16,482 nucleotides of DNA from CAYSWS01 sp965603395. GTDB taxonomy: Bacteria > Patescibacteriota > WWE3 > UBA101185 > UBA10185. Position 1 is the first letter of the stretch. Each line of letters opens with the position of its first letter. The stretch spans positions 1 to 16,482 of the forward strand of contig CBFDCV010000017.1 in assembly GCA_965603395.1 (NCBI GenBank). The letters are read 5' to 3'. A program made the position numbers and the translations under genes. The notes beneath the pieces are model-generated. The model had not been told where the DNA came from. It searched no databases and was given only the letters and a program-made list of their open reading frames with translations. Shown here piece by piece: positions 1 to 6,738 of the stretch.

Positions 1-6
1 TAAAAT
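1..6 (+). promoter_or_regulatory. -10 box of a predicted leaderless start
   Basis: TAAAAT (5 of 6 to TATAAT) is followed by 6 nt and the ATG at 13, so transcription should begin at or next to the start codon. The -35 lies outside the window. The same geometry is seen at many genes here. Confidence 0.5.
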
Positions 7-12
7 AACCAT

Positions 13-618
13 ATGGCATATCCCATTACCCACATAGTTTTATCCCAAAAAGTTTATAATAAATATTTTAAGGACAAAGACAGAAAAAAGTTTTTTGTAG
101 GCACTAGCTTTCCTGATATTCGAACCCTAGCCCACTTTAAGAGAGAAAGAACTCACTATAAGAATCTTGTTATTGAGGACATCACTAGTGAAGATTCTTT
201 TATGGTAGGTGTAAAGTTTCATTCTTATGTAGATGAAGAAAGAGAGAGATATCTCAAGAAGAGCGTTGTTTTTAAGCTATTCCCAAAGTCTGAGTACCTA
301 ATTCACGGGCTTAAATTCTTAGAAGACCAACTTTTATATGAAGAAATTGATAATTGGGCTGAGTACGTGGGTTATTTTAATGATGTATTAGATGAAGAGT
401 TAAATTTTGGAACTTCTAGACAAGAAGTGGAAAAGTGGCATGAGATTTTACGCACATATTTAAGAAATAAACCTGATCATAACCGTTTAGTAAAAATGCA
501 AAGTGTAATAGGAAGATCTAAGGAGTTTTCAGACGGTATAATTGACTTAGTAAGGAAGTTAGGAAGAGATGAGGGGGTTATAAGGTATGTAAGCGAGCTT
601 TACGATGACTTTGAGTGA
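13..618 (+). CDS. Zinc-dependent phospholipase C-like hypothetical protein
   Basis: This is a 201-aa soluble protein. The N-terminus (MAYPITHIVLSQKV), the GTSFPDIR segment near residue 30, the His pair in HFKRERTH and a later GVKFHSYVD motif match the arrangement of His/Asp ligands in the zinc-dependent phospholipase C / S1-P1 nuclease-like fold. Proteins of this kind hydrolyse phosphodiester bonds, but many bacterial members have no known substrate. No signal peptide is visible. The ATG at 13 is preceded by TAAAAT at 1-6 and no Shine-Dalgarno, so it is probably a leaderless start. It is followed 12 nt later by a small gene in the same operon. The family assignment rests on motif spacing only; the enzymatic activity is inferred. 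Confidence 0.6.
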   Translation: MAYPITHIVLSQKVYNKYFKDKDRKKFFVGTSFPDIRTLAHFKRERTHYKNLVIEDITSEDSFMVGVKFHSYVDEERERYLKKSVVFKLFPKSEYLIHGLKFLEDQLLYEEIDNWAEYVGYFNDVLDEELNFGTSRQEVEKWHEILRTYLRNKPDHNRLVKMQSVIGRSKEFSDGIIDLVRKLGRDEGVIRYVSELYDDFE

Positions 619-630
619 AAGGAGAGGAGA

Positions 631-897
631 ATGGTTAGGAGAAAAAAGGACGAGATTAGTTTTAGAACTCACATGAAGTCGGTCAGTGAAGCTTGTAGGG
701 AAGAGGGGAACGATAGGCTTGCGGATGCCTTGATAGAGCTTACGGAACTAGCTGTGCGGTGTCAGAATGGGGATAGGGAAATAGAGATCAAAGATGTAAA
801 AGTTTTCTATGGTTCTTTGCCCACTTTTTCTAACCCGTACCAATTTATGGCCGTGGCGAACGCTAGGAACCTTGTAGACCATTTCATCGGGCCATAG
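631..897 (+). CDS. Small hypothetical protein, second gene of operon
   Basis: An 88-aa protein that I do not recognise. The N-terminus is basic (MVRRKKDE), the middle is a Leu/Ala-rich helical stretch (RLADALIELTELAVRC), and the C-terminus has aromatic residues and ends at HFIGP. No membrane segment or metal motif is visible. It begins 12 nt after the stop of the phospholipase C-like gene, behind a strong purine-rich Shine-Dalgarno (AAAGGAGAGGAG, 618-629), unlike the leaderless-looking first gene. A rho-independent terminator follows immediately. The spacing, ribosome site and terminator make it a credible gene; function is unknown. Confidence 0.7.
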   Translation: MVRRKKDEISFRTHMKSVSEACREEGNDRLADALIELTELAVRCQNGDREIEIKDVKVFYGSLPTFSNPYQFMAVANARNLVDHFIGP

Positions 898-912
898 TGT
901 AGAAGGATTTTT

Positions 913-970
913 GGGTCGCTGCCTTTTTAATATTTGAAAATATATTAATTGTAGCGGCCCTGTTTTTTTT
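913..970 (+). terminator. Rho-independent terminator of the first operon
   Basis: GGGTCGCTGC (913-922) pairs with GTAGCGGCCC (951-960) over 10 bp including two G-U pairs. The AT-rich loop can itself fold, and a run of eight T follows at 963-970. Confidence 0.75.
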
Positions 971-971
971 G

Positions 972-1019
972 TAAAAAATGGCTGGGGAGATGACACAAGT
1001 GTCAAAACTTACCCCAGCC
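972..1019 (-). terminator. Rho-independent terminator after the lytic transglycosylase
   Basis: GGCTGGGG/CCCCAGCC (980-987 and 1012-1019) form an 8-bp stem enclosing a second hairpin (TGACAC/GTGTCA, 991-996 and 999-1004). Read on the minus strand, the stem is followed by ATTTTTTAC, giving a six-T tail. It lies 22 bp past the stop at 1042. Confidence 0.75.
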
Positions 1020-1041
1020 GGGCTGCCAGCCATATTTCAGA

Positions 1042-1494
1042 TTAGGGAAGATTTAGTGCGATTTCAGCTTTTCGACAAAGACTAGCACCTCCCGCTTCAA
1101 GCCAAGCTTGAAGAGTTGGGCTTTTGTCAAGGCCAGAGCTGATGTCTTGCAAAATGCCGGTTCCCCAGTGTACATAACTTTGAGTTTCCTCAGGCCAGGT
1201 TTCCGGGTTCCATTGGATAGCTAGGTGTCCCGCATTGTATCCTGCCAACGTCTTTGGAATATCCCCTTTTGCTAGTTCATATGATCTTTGGAGATAGTCC
1301 AGTCCTTTCTGAGCGTTAGTTTCAGGATCTAATCGTTCTACTTTGCTTTGATGTGCTCCAAAATGGAATGGCATTACTTGGAAAAGGCCAAGCGCACCGG
1401 ACGGAGAAACAGCTTCTAGGTACCCGCAGCTTTCTATCTGCATTACCGTAGCTACCAGATTTGGATCCAGGTCTCTTCCCAGGGACCAGTTCAA
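1042..1494 (-). CDS. Lytic transglycosylase SLT domain (possible 3' part of a frameshifted gene)
   Basis: This frame encodes a clear SLT (goose lysozyme-like) domain that would cleave the glycan strands of peptidoglycan. Counting from the TTG at 1494, the catalytic Glu is E21 in MQIESCG, followed by the GALGLFQVMP motif (33-42) and AGYNAG (84-89), all diagnostic. The only usable start in frame is this TTG, which has no Shine-Dalgarno. However, the frame is open upstream to 1608 and encodes a plausible continuation (TPSVLRW then WSLGRDLDPNL) that overlaps the end of the upstream membrane-anchor frame. The anchor and the SLT domain are therefore probably one protein, joined by a -1 shift or broken by a recent mutation or sequencing error. 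Without the anchor this domain would lack any export signal. Confidence 0.85.
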   Translation of the reverse strand: MNWSLGRDLDPNLVATVMQIESCGYLEAVSPSGALGLFQVMPFHFGAHQSKVERLDPETNAQKGLDYLQRSYELAKGDIPKTLAGYNAGHLAIQWNPETWPEETQSYVHWGTGILQDISSGLDKSPTLQAWLEAGGASLCRKAEIALNLP

Positions 1495-1538
1495 AATTTG
1501 GTTGCCCCAGCGTAGTACTGAGGGTGTAAAAACAGAAG

Positions 1539-1874
1539 CTAGTTGTCCTGTGTCTTGGCTACCAAGAAAGGGCCTTCGAGTTCTCCTTGTATGGTGAGAA
1601 AAAGGACTTTATCTTGATAGTCGAAGGTTCCTTGGCCGTTGGTAAATTCCCACTTTTCTATCTGGTCCGTGTTGGGATTGTCCAGAAAGACCGCAGCCAC
1701 ATTACTGAGGTTGCAGGTGGGAATTGGGGATTGGATTGTTCGTAGCCGACCTACAAGCATTCCAATTGCGAACATAAGAACACCCATCAGCAAAAACATG
1801 CGTAAACGCACCGGAGTTTGTTTTTCCAGTTTGTTGTGGGCTACTTTTGCGATGGCGGCAGCGGTGTCCCTCAT
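1539..1874 (-). CDS. Membrane-anchor N-terminal part of the lytic transglycosylase
   Basis: 111 aa from ATG 1874. A short basic cytoplasmic segment is followed by one membrane helix (RMFLLMGVLMFAIGMLVGRL) and an extracytoplasmic stretch ending in KTQDN. The start at 1874 is preferred over the in-frame ATG at 1886 because GGAGGT sits 5 nt before it, and that Shine-Dalgarno overlaps the 1886 codon. Its stop (1539-1541) lies inside the open frame of the SLT domain, which is -1 relative to this one. A heptamer of X XXY YYZ type (C CCT TTC) lies at 1572-1566, correctly phased; slippage there would give a protein of about 277 aa. Alone, this product is an anchor with no recognisable domain. Confidence 0.75.
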   Translation of the reverse strand: MRDTAAAIAKVAHNKLEKQTPVRLRMFLLMGVLMFAIGMLVGRLRTIQSPIPTCNLSNVAAVFLDNPNTDQIEKWEFTNGQGTFDYQDKVLFLTIQGELEGPFLVAKTQDN

Positions 1875-1923
1875 TGTTACCTCCATTCATTATTGGCTGG
1901 CAAAAACCTTTACGCTATGGGGT

Positions 1924-1952
1924 ATTATACTATAGGCTTGATATTACGTAAA
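1924..1952 (-). promoter_or_regulatory. Promoter of the lytic transglycosylase locus
   Basis: On the minus strand TTTACG (1952-1947) is separated by 17 bp from a perfect TATAAT (1929-1924). The predicted start is about 43 nt upstream of the GGAGGT-led ATG at 1874, so this mRNA has a leader. Confidence 0.7.
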
Positions 1953-1987
1953 GCCGGATATTTACACGTTTTTAGGTAACAGCTTTT

Positions 1988-2434
1988 CTATTGTAGCAAA
2001 GGGGATTCTGACGAGTTACTCTTTTTAGCATTTCTCATCAAAAGAAAGGATGAAATCATGACGGAAATCATTAACGTTTGGCATAAAAAACAAATAGGGC
2101 AATACTCACCAAGTTGGAAGATCTCAATAAGTATCAATCTTAAACAAAACAAAAAGCCAAATGTAGCTGCCCCAAAAGACACAACCGGTTTTTTGAAAAT
2201 ATTCGAAAATAAGATCATAATGAAACCTGCCATACCATATAAAGGTGTGGGTATGCCTAAAACCTTAGAAGATTCACCAAAAAATACAGCGTTACAGTTA
2301 ATTATGGCGTTTACATAGCAAATTGTTGTGGGCGGATCGAAAACTTGCACGTAAATAATGTAGGAAGCCAAAGCAATTCCTACTATGCTCATGATCACGT
2401 TTAGTTTGTATAGGCCTGAGTAATTAGTTTTCAT
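1988..2434 (-). CDS. Vitamin K epoxide reductase (VKOR) family membrane protein
   Basis: This 148-aa, four-helix membrane protein has the VKOR signature. A cysteine pair sits in the first periplasmic loop (C39 and C47), followed by a conserved-type GIPTPLYG segment (60-67), and the redox-active CPIC motif is at 112-115 near the end of a helix. Bacterial VKOR homologues reoxidise a DsbA-like thioredoxin using quinone, so the likely role is to drive disulfide formation in exported proteins. No DsbA-like partner is fused or adjacent. The length is that of the catalytic core alone. A promoter at 2507-2478 gives a leader of about 37 nt; the Shine-Dalgarno is weak (GAAAG). Confidence in the family is high; the direction of electron flow is inferred. 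Confidence 0.9.
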   Translation of the reverse strand: MKTNYSGLYKLNVIMSIVGIALASYIIYVQVFDPPTTICYVNAIINCNAVFFGESSKVLGIPTPLYGMAGFIMILFSNIFKKPVVSFGAATFGFLFCLRLILIEIFQLGEYCPICFLCQTLMISVMISSFLLMRNAKKSNSSESPLLQ

Positions 2435-2477
2435 TTTGAAAAGTTTTCTTTCGTATCATATTCACAACCATCTATGC

Positions 2478-2507
2478 ATTATATAAGAAGTTATCATGTA
2501 ATCTCAA
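2478..2507 (-). promoter_or_regulatory. Promoter of the VKOR gene
   Basis: On the minus strand TTGAGA (2507-2502) is separated by 18 bp from a perfect TATAAT (2483-2478). Confidence 0.7.
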
Positions 2508-2522
2508 GCAGTAACTTAGGAG

Positions 2523-2528
2523 TATAAT
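2523..2528 (+). promoter_or_regulatory. -10 box of a predicted leaderless GTG start
   Basis: A perfect TATAAT is followed by 6 nt and the GTG at 2535. No good -35 is visible at 16-18 bp. An AGGAG lies upstream (2518-2522) but is 12 nt away and would not be transcribed if this -10 is used. Confidence 0.5.
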
Positions 2529-2534
2529 TTAATA

Positions 2535-2786
2535 GTGAACATTAAACAGAAGCTAAAAATATACTTTGTAAGCTTTTTCTTAACCCCGTTTGGGCTTTAC
2601 TGGTTTTTTAAATACTTCAGACACGAAGACACCGCCTATAAAAAGGAGGGGTATATGGCTTTATTTCTGACTTTATTTGCCTTAGGTCTTTCATATTTTA
2701 TTGTGGCAAAATATATGCAGGTTTATTCGGGATATCTTGATCTATATAAAGATAATATGGACGTTTATCGACAGATGGGATACTAA
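2535..2786 (+). CDS. Small two-helix membrane protein
   Basis: An 83-aa protein with two hydrophobic segments: residues about 8-26 (YFVSFFLTPFGLYWFFKYF) and about 41-59 (MALFLTLFALGLSYFIVAK). They are separated by a charged loop (RHEDTAYKKEG), and a tyrosine-rich tail follows. I do not recognise a family beyond small membrane protein. The GTG start is chosen because a perfect TATAAT ends 6 nt before it, the geometry shared by other genes here. It is monocistronic, ending in a short hairpin with a U-rich tail and convergent with the methyltransferase gene. Confidence 0.65.
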   Translation: MNIKQKLKIYFVSFFLTPFGLYWFFKYFRHEDTAYKKEGYMALFLTLFALGLSYFIVAKYMQVYSGYLDLYKDNMDVYRQMGY

Positions 2787-2815
2787 GCAGGTTTTCGAAC
2801 CGCAATTTTGTTTTT
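2787..2815 (+). terminator. Short terminator hairpin
   Basis: GC-A-GGTT, a TTCG tetraloop and AACC-GC form a compact hairpin (2787-2803), followed by AATTTTGTTTTT. It lies directly after the stop at 2786. Confidence 0.5.
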
Positions 2816-2817
2816 GA

Positions 2818-3384
2818 TCAGACTTCTTTTCTAGCTATTAAAGAGGCTACTTTTGCTTTTTTTGCTATACCCTCTTGATATTCCATAATTACCCAATCTT
2901 TATTTTCGTAAAAACCTTTTAGCTCATTGTGTTCAAATACATGCGGAAGATCTTGCCTAAAATTTTGTACCATTCTGACAGCTATTACGTTAAGACCCCC
3001 TTGTTTTGTCCAGCCTTTCATTTTGCCTATGAGCGAATTAACGTATTTTGTGTTTAGGAAATGAAGAAGTCCTACTGCCAAAACTAAATCAAACTTTTCT
3101 TTGGTTTCAAACTGAGACACGTCACTAACTTTAAGAGTAAGTTTCGAATTATCGGGAACGCGCTCTTTAAGAATTTTCATACCTTCTTTTGATATATCAA
3201 CTCCGGTTACTTCGAAAGATTTCGATAACAGATAAATTGTATTTCGCCCGTTACCAACACCAAGGTCTAAAGCCTTTCCACTTTGGATGTAATCCAAAGC
3301 TTTTTCTAAAACAGGCATTGGTTTGACACCAAATATGTCAGGTGAGTACTTGTATTTTAGGTTAAATCTGTTTTCGAAACTCAT
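2818..3384 (-). CDS. Class I SAM-dependent methyltransferase (TehB-like)
   Basis: 188 aa with a Rossmann-type methyltransferase fold. Motif I is LDLGVGNGRN (39-48), which binds S-adenosylmethionine. The acidic motif II is VTGVDIS (59-65), with D63 expected to hold the ribose. A later motif is FDLVLAVGLLHFL. Overall length and motif spacing match the tellurite-resistance TehB/generic methyltransferase group, which act on small molecules, but the acceptor cannot be told from sequence. A perfect TATAAT at 3396-3391 ends 6 nt before the ATG and there is no Shine-Dalgarno, so the mRNA is probably leaderless. It is divergent from the patatin gene and convergent with the small membrane protein. Confidence 0.85.
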   Translation of the reverse strand: MSFENRFNLKYKYSPDIFGVKPMPVLEKALDYIQSGKALDLGVGNGRNTIYLLSKSFEVTGVDISKEGMKILKERVPDNSKLTLKVSDVSQFETKEKFDLVLAVGLLHFLNTKYVNSLIGKMKGWTKQGGLNVIAVRMVQNFRQDLPHVFEHNELKGFYENKDWVIMEYQEGIAKKAKVASLIARKEV

Positions 3385-3390
3385 AAGCTA

Positions 3391-3396
3391 ATTATA
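3391..3396 (-). promoter_or_regulatory. -10 box of a predicted leaderless start
   Basis: TATAAT on the minus strand is followed by TAGCTT and the ATG at 3384. No convincing -35 is visible. Confidence 0.55.
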
Positions 3397-3461
3397 CCCT
3401 GACTATTAGATAGAGCTTTGAATCTGTGAGATACAAAGCACGGCTTGCTGTGAAAAGCTTC

Positions 3462-3490
3462 TAGACTATCAACTACTTAAGTTTTAAGAT
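3462..3490 (+). promoter_or_regulatory. Candidate promoter of the patatin gene
   Basis: TAGACT (3462-3467), a 17-bp spacer and TAAGAT (3485-3490); each hexamer matches consensus at 4 of 6. It ends 9 nt before the GTG at 3500, so the leader is at most a few bases. Confidence 0.35.
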
Positions 3491-3499
3491 ACAAGTACT

Positions 3500-4303
3500 G
3501 TGTCTGCAATAAAACAAAAGAAAATTGGTTTAGCACTGGGTAGTGGAGGAACAAGGGGCTTTGCGCATATTGGGGTTTTAAAGGTTTTAATATCGGAGAA
3601 AATTCCCATCGATTATTTAGCAGGGTCGAGCTCTGGAGCAATTATTGCTGCATATTTCGCCGTTCACGGTGAAATAGAGAGCTTTGAAACTTTGGTATTA
3701 AAGATGAAAAAAATTGAATTTGCCCAACTTATTGATTTTATTTCTCCTAAAAAAGCCTTAATCAGAGGAAGAAAAATACAAAATTTTCTTGATAATCTTT
3801 TTATGTACAGTAATTTTTCTCAAGTTAAAATGCCTTTAAAGATTGTTGCTACCGATTTAAGGAGAGGGCAAGAGGTTATCTTAGAAAAAGGTAATATTGC
3901 CCAAGCGGTTTTAGCAAGTGGAACTCTTCCGGGAGTTTTCCCTCCGGTAAGTCTTGGGAAAAAGTTGCTTGTTGATGGGGGTGTTACTAATCCTACCCCT
4001 GTTGATGTTGTCAGAAAAATGGGAGCAGATATTATCCTTGGGGTGGATCTTACGATGAAGGGTGAAGTTAGTCTTAATGATCCCAATACCATTGAAGTTC
4101 TTGTTCGTTCTTTTGATGTTTTGCGGACGGAAGCTACAAAATTAACTGTCGGTAAATTTGGTAAAAATTTAGTAGTTATAAAACCAAAAGTTAGAGGAGA
4201 ATTTAACTTTCTGGACGGCTTTAATAGAAGAAAGGAAATGATTGAAGAAGGAGAAAGGGCGACCAGAAGAGCATTACCCAAAATCAGAAAATTATTAGTT
4301 TGA
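3500..4303 (+). CDS. Patatin-like phospholipase (RssA/NTE type)
   Basis: 267 aa, a complete patatin domain. The oxyanion-hole motif is LGSGGTRGFAHIGVL (13-27), the nucleophile elbow is GSSSG (42-46, nucleophile S44) and the catalytic Asp is D159 in VDGG. This Ser-Asp dyad hydrolyses acyl ester bonds of phospholipids or lysophospholipids. No signal peptide or membrane helix is seen, so it should act in the cytoplasm or at the inner membrane face. The size matches the short bacterial RssA-like class. The GTG start lies just after a weak promoter and has no Shine-Dalgarno. No terminator is evident before the glycosyltransferase gene. The physiological lipid is unknown. Confidence 0.9.
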   Translation: MSAIKQKKIGLALGSGGTRGFAHIGVLKVLISEKIPIDYLAGSSSGAIIAAYFAVHGEIESFETLVLKMKKIEFAQLIDFISPKKALIRGRKIQNFLDNLFMYSNFSQVKMPLKIVATDLRRGQEVILEKGNIAQAVLASGTLPGVFPPVSLGKKLLVDGGVTNPTPVDVVRKMGADIILGVDLTMKGEVSLNDPNTIEVLVRSFDVLRTEATKLTVGKFGKNLVVIKPKVRGEFNFLDGFNRRKEMIEEGERATRRALPKIRKLLV

Positions 4304-4404
4304 GTTGAGGTTTAGTGATCATCTAAAAAAGAGTGTCGAAAGTATTTTCAACGATTATATCTATGAAATATATAAAATCAATAAAAAATTACACGGAAAC
4401 ATAC

Positions 4405-4440
4405 AAATCTAATATGGGTATTTATCCAAAACTTAGATTT
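4405..4440 (+). repeat. Inverted repeat just upstream of the glycosyltransferase
   Basis: AAATCTAA (4405-4412) and TTAGATTT (4433-4440) are perfect 8-bp arms; inside, TGG and CCA can extend the stem. The right arm overlaps the candidate -10 (TTTAAT, 4439-4444). It could be an operator or a weak terminator of patatin readthrough. Confidence 0.45.
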
Positions 4441-4450
4441 TAATTATATT

Positions 4451-6001
4451 ATGTTCTCTATGAAAAAGGTTAAGGAGTCACATTATCTATGTGTAGTTGC
4501 ATTTGTTATATTATTTTTGATCACAAGGATTCCTCGTCTTCATAACGACATTGTTAATACAGATGCTGTTTATTGGCACGACAGATCTGAAAAATTCATG
4601 AATGCACTAAGAACTAAAGATTTTAAAGAAACTTACCAAATGTACCATCCCGGAGTAACTCTTATGTGGCTTACAGGATTGACAGCGGAGGTGAGTAGCA
4701 GAATGAAAGCAGTCTCAATTGGTGAGGTATTCTCCGATTTTGTAGCCATACATTATCATGCAAAACTAGTTCTAGTTTTTTTACAGTTGGGTCTGTCTAT
4801 TTTACTAATTTATTTGCTGACGAAAATATTTGAGTTTAAAAAAGCTATTGCTATGGTTTCTTTGTTTTCTTTCGAGCCGTTTTTTGTAGGAAATTCAAGA
4901 TTGCTGCACATGGATGCGCAGATTTCTTTGTATATCCTAATTGGTTTGTTACTAGTGTATCTAAGTTCAAGAAAGTTTAGTTTCATCGGAGTCGTTTTTG
5001 CTGGCTTTTTCTTTGGTTTGGCTACCCTATCAAAAACGTTATTTTTTGGAGGAGTTTTATTTGGTTTATTTTTTGGAGGAACATTATCTCTTGTAAACAA
5101 CGGATTTAAAGTATCTCTGAAATATGCTATTACATTTCTTTTTTCATTTGTTCTTACCTATTTTTTACTATTTCCAGCTTTTTGGGTTGCTTCGGTTGAA
5201 ACACTTTCTACAATTATTAACGATAGTTTAGAAGTTGGAAATAAACTTGGTCATAAGCAAATATTTTTTGGTGTGACTAAACGTAACCCCGGTCCTATGT
5301 TTTATCCTATTCTTTTGCTCCTAAAGTTATCATTAGTCACGATAGTTGGCTTTATTTTATATTATTGGAAGAAGGTTAAGGATTTTGTAAAAATATTGCG
5401 CGATAATAAATTGGAAATCAACCTTACCAAAATATCCTTTGCAAGTTTTATTGGGCTGTTTTATTTAGTTTATTTTCTTGCAATTTCTTATTTTTCGAAG
5501 AAGGTAGATCGCTATACGATACCCATCTTTCCTTTTTTTGGGATCATTTCGGTACTTGGTTACTATTCTGTTAATTTTAAGAAAAAAATTCTACTAGTGG
5601 TATTAATACTGTTTTCAATAATATACCCGCTTATTAGAGTTTTTCCGCACTACCTAACTTATACAAACCCAATTATTGGAAATGCCGACACTAGCAACAG
5701 AATAATCGGACAAAAACTTTTTGGCATAGGCACTTTTGATTTAAGAGACTTTATAGTAGATAAGTATGGCCCGAATACTAAAGTGTCTATTAATGACCAC
5801 AACACCTTAAAGTCAATATATGGTGAGAATAAGGTTTACAATATATCTGAGGAACATCCAAACAGTTACAAATTAATGATTCTCGGACCCAATAAAGAGC
5901 CTCCACCGAGCGTTGTTAACTCCGGTGTTAGGTTCAGATATAAAGATTCCATTTACATAAATGGGTTGGAGTTTTGGCGTATTTATAAAAAAAGACCTTA
6001 A
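4451..6001 (+). CDS. GT39-like (PMT/ArnT type) membrane glycosyltransferase
   Basis: A 516-aa polytopic membrane protein. After the first helix (about 13-25) an extracytoplasmic loop carries acidic residues in NTDAVYWHDRSEKF (36-49) and a HPGVTLMW motif (66-73). This layout is typical of polyprenyl-phosphate-dependent GT-C glycosyltransferases of family 39/83, where the first-loop Asp is catalytic. Many further helices follow, and the C-terminal region from about residue 420 is soluble. The donor is expected to be a polyprenyl-linked sugar and the acceptor a lipid, protein or surface glycan; neither can be identified. ATG 4451 has TTTAAT ending 6 nt before it; ATG 4460 (MKKVKES) is an alternative start. 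It is monocistronic and follows an inverted repeat. Confidence 0.75.
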   Translation: MFSMKKVKESHYLCVVAFVILFLITRIPRLHNDIVNTDAVYWHDRSEKFMNALRTKDFKETYQMYHPGVTLMWLTGLTAEVSSRMKAVSIGEVFSDFVAIHYHAKLVLVFLQLGLSILLIYLLTKIFEFKKAIAMVSLFSFEPFFVGNSRLLHMDAQISLYILIGLLLVYLSSRKFSFIGVVFAGFFFGLATLSKTLFFGGVLFGLFFGGTLSLVNNGFKVSLKYAITFLFSFVLTYFLLFPAFWVASVETLSTIINDSLEVGNKLGHKQIFFGVTKRNPGPMFYPILLLLKLSLVTIVGFILYYWKKVKDFVKILRDNKLEINLTKISFASFIGLFYLVYFLAISYFSKKVDRYTIPIFPFFGIISVLGYYSVNFKKKILLVVLILFSIIYPLIRVFPHYLTYTNPIIGNADTSNRIIGQKLFGIGTFDLRDFIVDKYGPNTKVSINDHNTLKSIYGENKVYNISEEHPNSYKLMILGPNKEPPPSVVNSGVRFRYKDSIYINGLEFWRIYKKRP

Positions 6002-6136
6002 GTTTTTTTAAAGTTTGGACGGGAGACAGCAGATCACAAATTTTCTATTTTCGAACCTTAAGCTAAAGGGTGGAAACTTTATACCTACGTTCCATATTGG
6101 ATTTCAAGTAGCAGCGAATTGAGCTAAAACTGGTAA

Positions 6137-6174
6137 TTGGCTAGATTCGGTGGGCTGTGTTGGAACTTATTATG
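6137..6174 (+). repeat. Interspersed intergenic repeat, copy 1
   Basis: Begins TTGGCTAG and contains TGTTGGAA. By eye it matches copy 2 (8167-8204) at 25 of 38 positions without gaps, most differences being transitions. It lies in the 197-bp gap between two convergent genes; the rest of that gap shows no gene. Confidence 0.5.
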
Positions 6175-6198
6175 GCGGATGGGGACGTTAGAGGATTG

Positions 6199-6633
6199 CT
6201 ATGTGTCTCTGTCCTTTAAAGACTGTCGTACAAAAAGGCTAGTTGCAAAACTGACCATTACTATATAACCAACCGTAATGTACCAACTTATAAATTCATA
6301 ATGATAGGCAGACTTAGATATTTTCTTAAAAACAATATAAACCCATGTGCTTGAACCATAAACGTGTCCTAAGTAGAAAGAAATGGCTAAAAAGACGGAC
6401 AAAAACAAAGGCAGCTTTCTAAGAAGTATATAGATAAGAGAAATATAGATAAGTATAAATGCTACAAAGAACCACGGATTTTGGCTTAGCGTGACTACTC
6501 CCAACGGACTTCCCTCGTTTAATTTACTGAAATCTTGCCAATATTGTTTTGGCTGTCCAATTAGTGTGAAGGCTAGGTCTAACAAAACAATTAGTATGAC
6601 GGGCGCTATTAAAAGTTTTGGAAACCTTCTCAT
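6199..6633 (-). CDS. Four-helix membrane protein of unknown function
   Basis: 144 aa with a basic start (MRRFPK) and four hydrophobic segments, at about 7-25, 54-72, 76-97 and 116-134. The first extracytoplasmic loop is polar (QPKQYWQDFSKLNEGS). The C-terminus is charged (KDRDT). No catalytic motif stands out and I do not recognise a family. The ATG at 6633 follows TAATAT (6646-6641) by 7 nt with no Shine-Dalgarno, again suggesting a leaderless mRNA. The gene stands alone, convergent with the glycosyltransferase and downstream of the large single-helix gene on the same strand. Confidence 0.7.
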   Translation of the reverse strand: MRRFPKLLIAPVILIVLLDLAFTLIGQPKQYWQDFSKLNEGSPLGVVTLSQNPWFFVAFILIYISLIYILLRKLPLFLSVFLAISFYLGHVYGSSTWVYIVFKKISKSAYHYEFISWYITVGYIVMVSFATSLFVRQSLKDRDT

Positions 6634-6640
6634 ATATCTA

Positions 6641-6646
6641 ATATTA
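6641..6646 (-). promoter_or_regulatory. -10 box of a predicted leaderless start
   Basis: TAATAT on the minus strand, then 7 nt, then the ATG at 6633. The -35 is weak or absent. Confidence 0.4.
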
Positions 6647-6738
6647 CTACAAATAGAGACGGCATTAGTTAGTTGTAGTGTCTGATTTTCTAGCTAACTA
6701 TTTTATCATTGAGGACAAGAAAGTAAGGTACAACCTGG

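Noticed and set aside
979..989. tRNA-derived repeat: CTCCCCAGCCA of the terminator equals the tRNA-Gln 3' end
   Set aside because: The match is limited to 11 bases and is explained by the GC-rich terminator stem; no T arm is present.
1893..1901. Fifth copy of the interspersed repeat (TTGGCTGGC)
   Set aside because: Only the first 9 bases match; the following bases do not, and they overlap the leader and promoter of the transglycosylase locus.
5987..6009. Terminator of the glycosyltransferase gene (A7 ... T7)
   Set aside because: The stem would be only A-T pairs with a mismatch and would include the stop codon region; too weak to call.
6665..6700. Inverted repeat TAGTTAG ... CTAACTA as a terminator for the 6739 gene
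   Set aside because: Read on the minus strand it is not followed by a T-run. It may be incidental in AT-rich DNA or overlap an upstream control region of the 6633 gene.
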